Position numbers and translations under genes: made by a program. Shown one piece after another: positions 62,613 to 64,000 of a stretch of DNA of 64,000 bases. The stretch's first letter is position 1, and every line of letters starts with the position of its first letter. Source of the stretch: JALHOP01 sp964484195 (GTDB taxonomy: Bacteria; Myxococcota; XYA12-FULL-58-9; JALHOP01); NCBI GenBank assembly GCA_964484195.1, contig CAZAER010000003.1:1-64000 (forward strand). The letters run 5' to 3'. The notes under the pieces were generated by a model. It was given only the letters and a program-made list of their open reading frames with translations, had not been told where the DNA came from and ran no database searches.

Positions 62613-62999
62613 CTAGTTCGTGTACCAGTCGAGCAGGTCGTCGTCGGGCGTGGTGCAGTCGAAGCCCTGGCGTGCGCAGTTACCGATCGTTTGTTGGCTC
62701 ATGTTGGTGGCGTGGTCGTTGATGCCGGGGGCGCGGGGGCCGAAGTCGAGGTCGTCTTGGATGATGGCGGCGGCGGTTGGCTCGCCGAGGCCGAGATGGT
62801 CGACGTTCACTTGGTCTTCGGCTTTGCCGAGGGCGAGCCACTCCTGCTCTTCGTGGCTGAGGCCGGCGTCGTAGTGATTGACCAGGGCGTCGCGGTCGAA
62901 ATTGCGGCTAGCGCTCGGCGTTGCGCAAGCGGTCAGGGATGCGATGGCGAGCACAGCGGATGCAATGATGTGACGCGGCATGAGCAGTGTTTTAGCCAT
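62613..62999 (-). CDS. Small lipoprotein with EEQEWL motif (trio member 1)
   Basis: From ATG 62999 the 128-residue protein has a signal with lipobox SLTAC, then AGLSHEEQEWLALGK, an acidic middle (NVDHLGLGEPTAAA), two cysteines in NCARQGFDC, and ends DDDLLDWYTN. Not recognised. It is followed after 30 nt by the AgmX-type gene, so they form an operon. Confidence 0.7.
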   Translation of the reverse strand: MAKTLLMPRHIIASAVLAIASLTACATPSASRNFDRDALVNHYDAGLSHEEQEWLALGKAEDQVNVDHLGLGEPTAAAIIQDDLDFGPRAPGINDHATNMSQQTIGNCARQGFDCTTPDDDLLDWYTN

Positions 63000-63073
63000 G
63001 GTTTTCGGCCTCTGCAATGGGATCCCGACGGTCTCGTCAACCCGGCGTTTTTGCTGCTAGACGTTACGGCAAG

Positions 63074-64000
63074 ATGACAGACCCGCAACACTATCGCCCC
63101 AAGAACGCCGTGCGGATCGTCAGCGCCGCCGCTCTCTTCGACGGTCACGACGCCGCCATCAACGTCATGCGGCGCATCATGCAGGCCTCCGGCGCCGAGG
63201 TCATTCACCTCGGCCACAACCGCGCCGTCGAGGAAGTCGCGAACGCCGCCGTGCAAGAGGACGCTCAGGGCATCGCCCTCACCAGCTACCAGGGCGGCCA
63301 CATGGAGTACTTCACGTACCTCCGCGAACGCCTCGACGCGCTCGGCGCCAAGCACACCCGCATCTACGGCGGCGGTGGCGGCGTCATCGTGCCGAGCGAG
63401 ATCGAAGAGCTCCACAAACGCGGCATCGATCGCGTCTTCTCGCCCGAAGACGGCCGCAACATGGGTCTGCAGGGGATGATCGACCAGGTCATCAAGGGCT
63501 GCGACTTCGCCGCCGACAAGGCGCTCGACGGTCAGGGCTGGATGCCGCTCGCCCGTCGCATTTCGATGGTCGAAGCGGGGCAGCTCGATCCCACGAAGAG
63601 CAAGGAGCCCGCGAAGCGCGTTCCGATCGTCGGCCTCACCGGCACGGGCGGCGCCGGCAAGAGCTCGCTCACCGACGAGCTGGTCCGCCGCTTCGTCGCA
63701 GATGATCCCAAGACCCGCGTCGGTGTGCTCTGCATCGATCCAACCAAGAAGAAAACGGGCGGCGCTTTGCTCGGCGACCGCATCCGCATGAACTCGCTCA
63801 AGTCACCGCGCGTGTTCATGCGCTCGATGGCGACGCGTGGCTCGGGCAGCGAGATCAGCGCCCACGCGCATGCGGTGCTCCAGCTGATGGCGCGCGAAGG
63901 TAACTTCGACGTCATCTTCGTCGAGACTGCCGGCATCGGGCAGGGCGACTCCGCCGTGACCGATCTCGCTGACCTTTCGATGTACGTCATGACCGCCGAG
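63074..64000 (+). CDS. icmF: Fused isobutyryl-CoA mutase IcmF, 5' part
   Basis: Partial; it runs off the window end. The first 150 residues are a B12-binding domain: ALFDGHDAAINVMRRIM (the usual DxHxxG ends in Ala here, as in other IcmF proteins), GAEVIHLGHNRAVEEV, SYQGGHMEYF, and YGGGGGVIVP. A MeaB-like G-protein chaperone domain follows: VGLTGTGGAGKSSLTDELV (P-loop) and VLCIDPTKKKTGGALLGDRIRM, VETAGIGQGDSAV. The substrate domain lies beyond 64000. The enzyme interconverts isobutyryl- and n-butyryl-CoA with B12. Divergent from the trio operon by 74 bp. Confidence 0.93.
   Translation, partial: MTDPQHYRPKNAVRIVSAAALFDGHDAAINVMRRIMQASGAEVIHLGHNRAVEEVANAAVQEDAQGIALTSYQGGHMEYFTYLRERLDALGAKHTRIYGGGGGVIVPSEIEELHKRGIDRVFSPEDGRNMGLQGMIDQVIKGCDFAADKALDGQGWMPLARRISMVEAGQLDPTKSKEPAKRVPIVGLTGTGGAGKSSLTDELVRRFVADDPKTRVGVLCIDPTKKKTGGALLGDRIRMNSLKSPRVFMRSMATRGSGSEISAHAHAVLQLMAREGNFDVIFVETAGIGQGDSAVTDLADLSMYVMTAE

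Overview
The window is high-GC, gene-dense bacterial chromosome. It fits a Myxococcota (former Deltaproteobacteria) genome best. The clues are a paired DUF1592/DUF1588 plus DUF1552 secreted system, a lipoprotein built of AgmX/PglI-type repeats, a cysteine-ladder lipoprotein, a ceramide-glucosyltransferase-like enzyme, a large beta-helix lipoprotein, and many GTG starts with 4-nt stop/start overlaps. This assignment is inference from gene content; no rRNA or tRNA gene was seen.

Layout. 1-124: a heptamer tandem repeat and a palindrome. 0.1-6.7 kb: a radical SAM gene interrupted by an intein, a large protein that looks like a remote SelO relative, an APH-type kinase, a rhodanese and a small membrane protein. 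6.8-13.6 kb (minus strand): a run from a MATE exporter through a Kef-type antiporter and SixA to a three-gene glycolipid set (GT21, PAP2 phosphatase, MurG/MGDG-synthase-like transferase). 13.7-17.7 kb: the secreted DUF1592-DUF1552 pair with a Cys-rich lipoprotein, facing a small hypothetical gene. 17.8-26.6 kb: polyphosphate and Ap4A metabolism (ppk1, ppx, apaH) with a beta-helix lipoprotein and a dicarboxylate symporter whose start appears to be CTG. 26.5-35.4 kb: HAD phosphatase, DsbD, LOG protein, coiled-coil tail-anchored protein, GMC oxidoreductase with M19 dipeptidase, TetR regulator and an orphan MlaC. 35.4-35.8 kb: a non-coding stretch with inverted repeats. 35.8-38 kb: a GT4 glycosyltransferase overlapping a tandem PTPS-fold protein, then cytidine deaminase. 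38-51 kb: CAP-domain lipoprotein, Slt-type transglycosylase, acyltransferase, a LysR/YceI divergent pair with a visible LysR box, a two-receiver protein, class II DAHP synthase with an M20 peptidase, a REC-EAL protein and an acyl-CoA dehydrogenase. 51.2-60.3 kb (minus): a complete, tightly overlapping kdp operon in the order small peptide-kdpF-A-B-C-porin-kdpD-kdpE. 60.4-63.0 kb: apt and three lipoproteins sharing an EREWL-like motif. 63.07-64 kb: 5' part of a fused isobutyryl-CoA mutase (icmF).

Most interesting: an intein placed exactly at the third iron-sulfur cysteine of the radical SAM site; the possible SelO-like protein; the kdp operon carrying an outer-membrane porin and a second KdpF-sized peptide; the tandem PTPS protein whose active-site parts are split between halves; the trio of motif-sharing lipoproteins; and a dispersed CGCTNNAGCG palindrome that imposes rare leucine codons.
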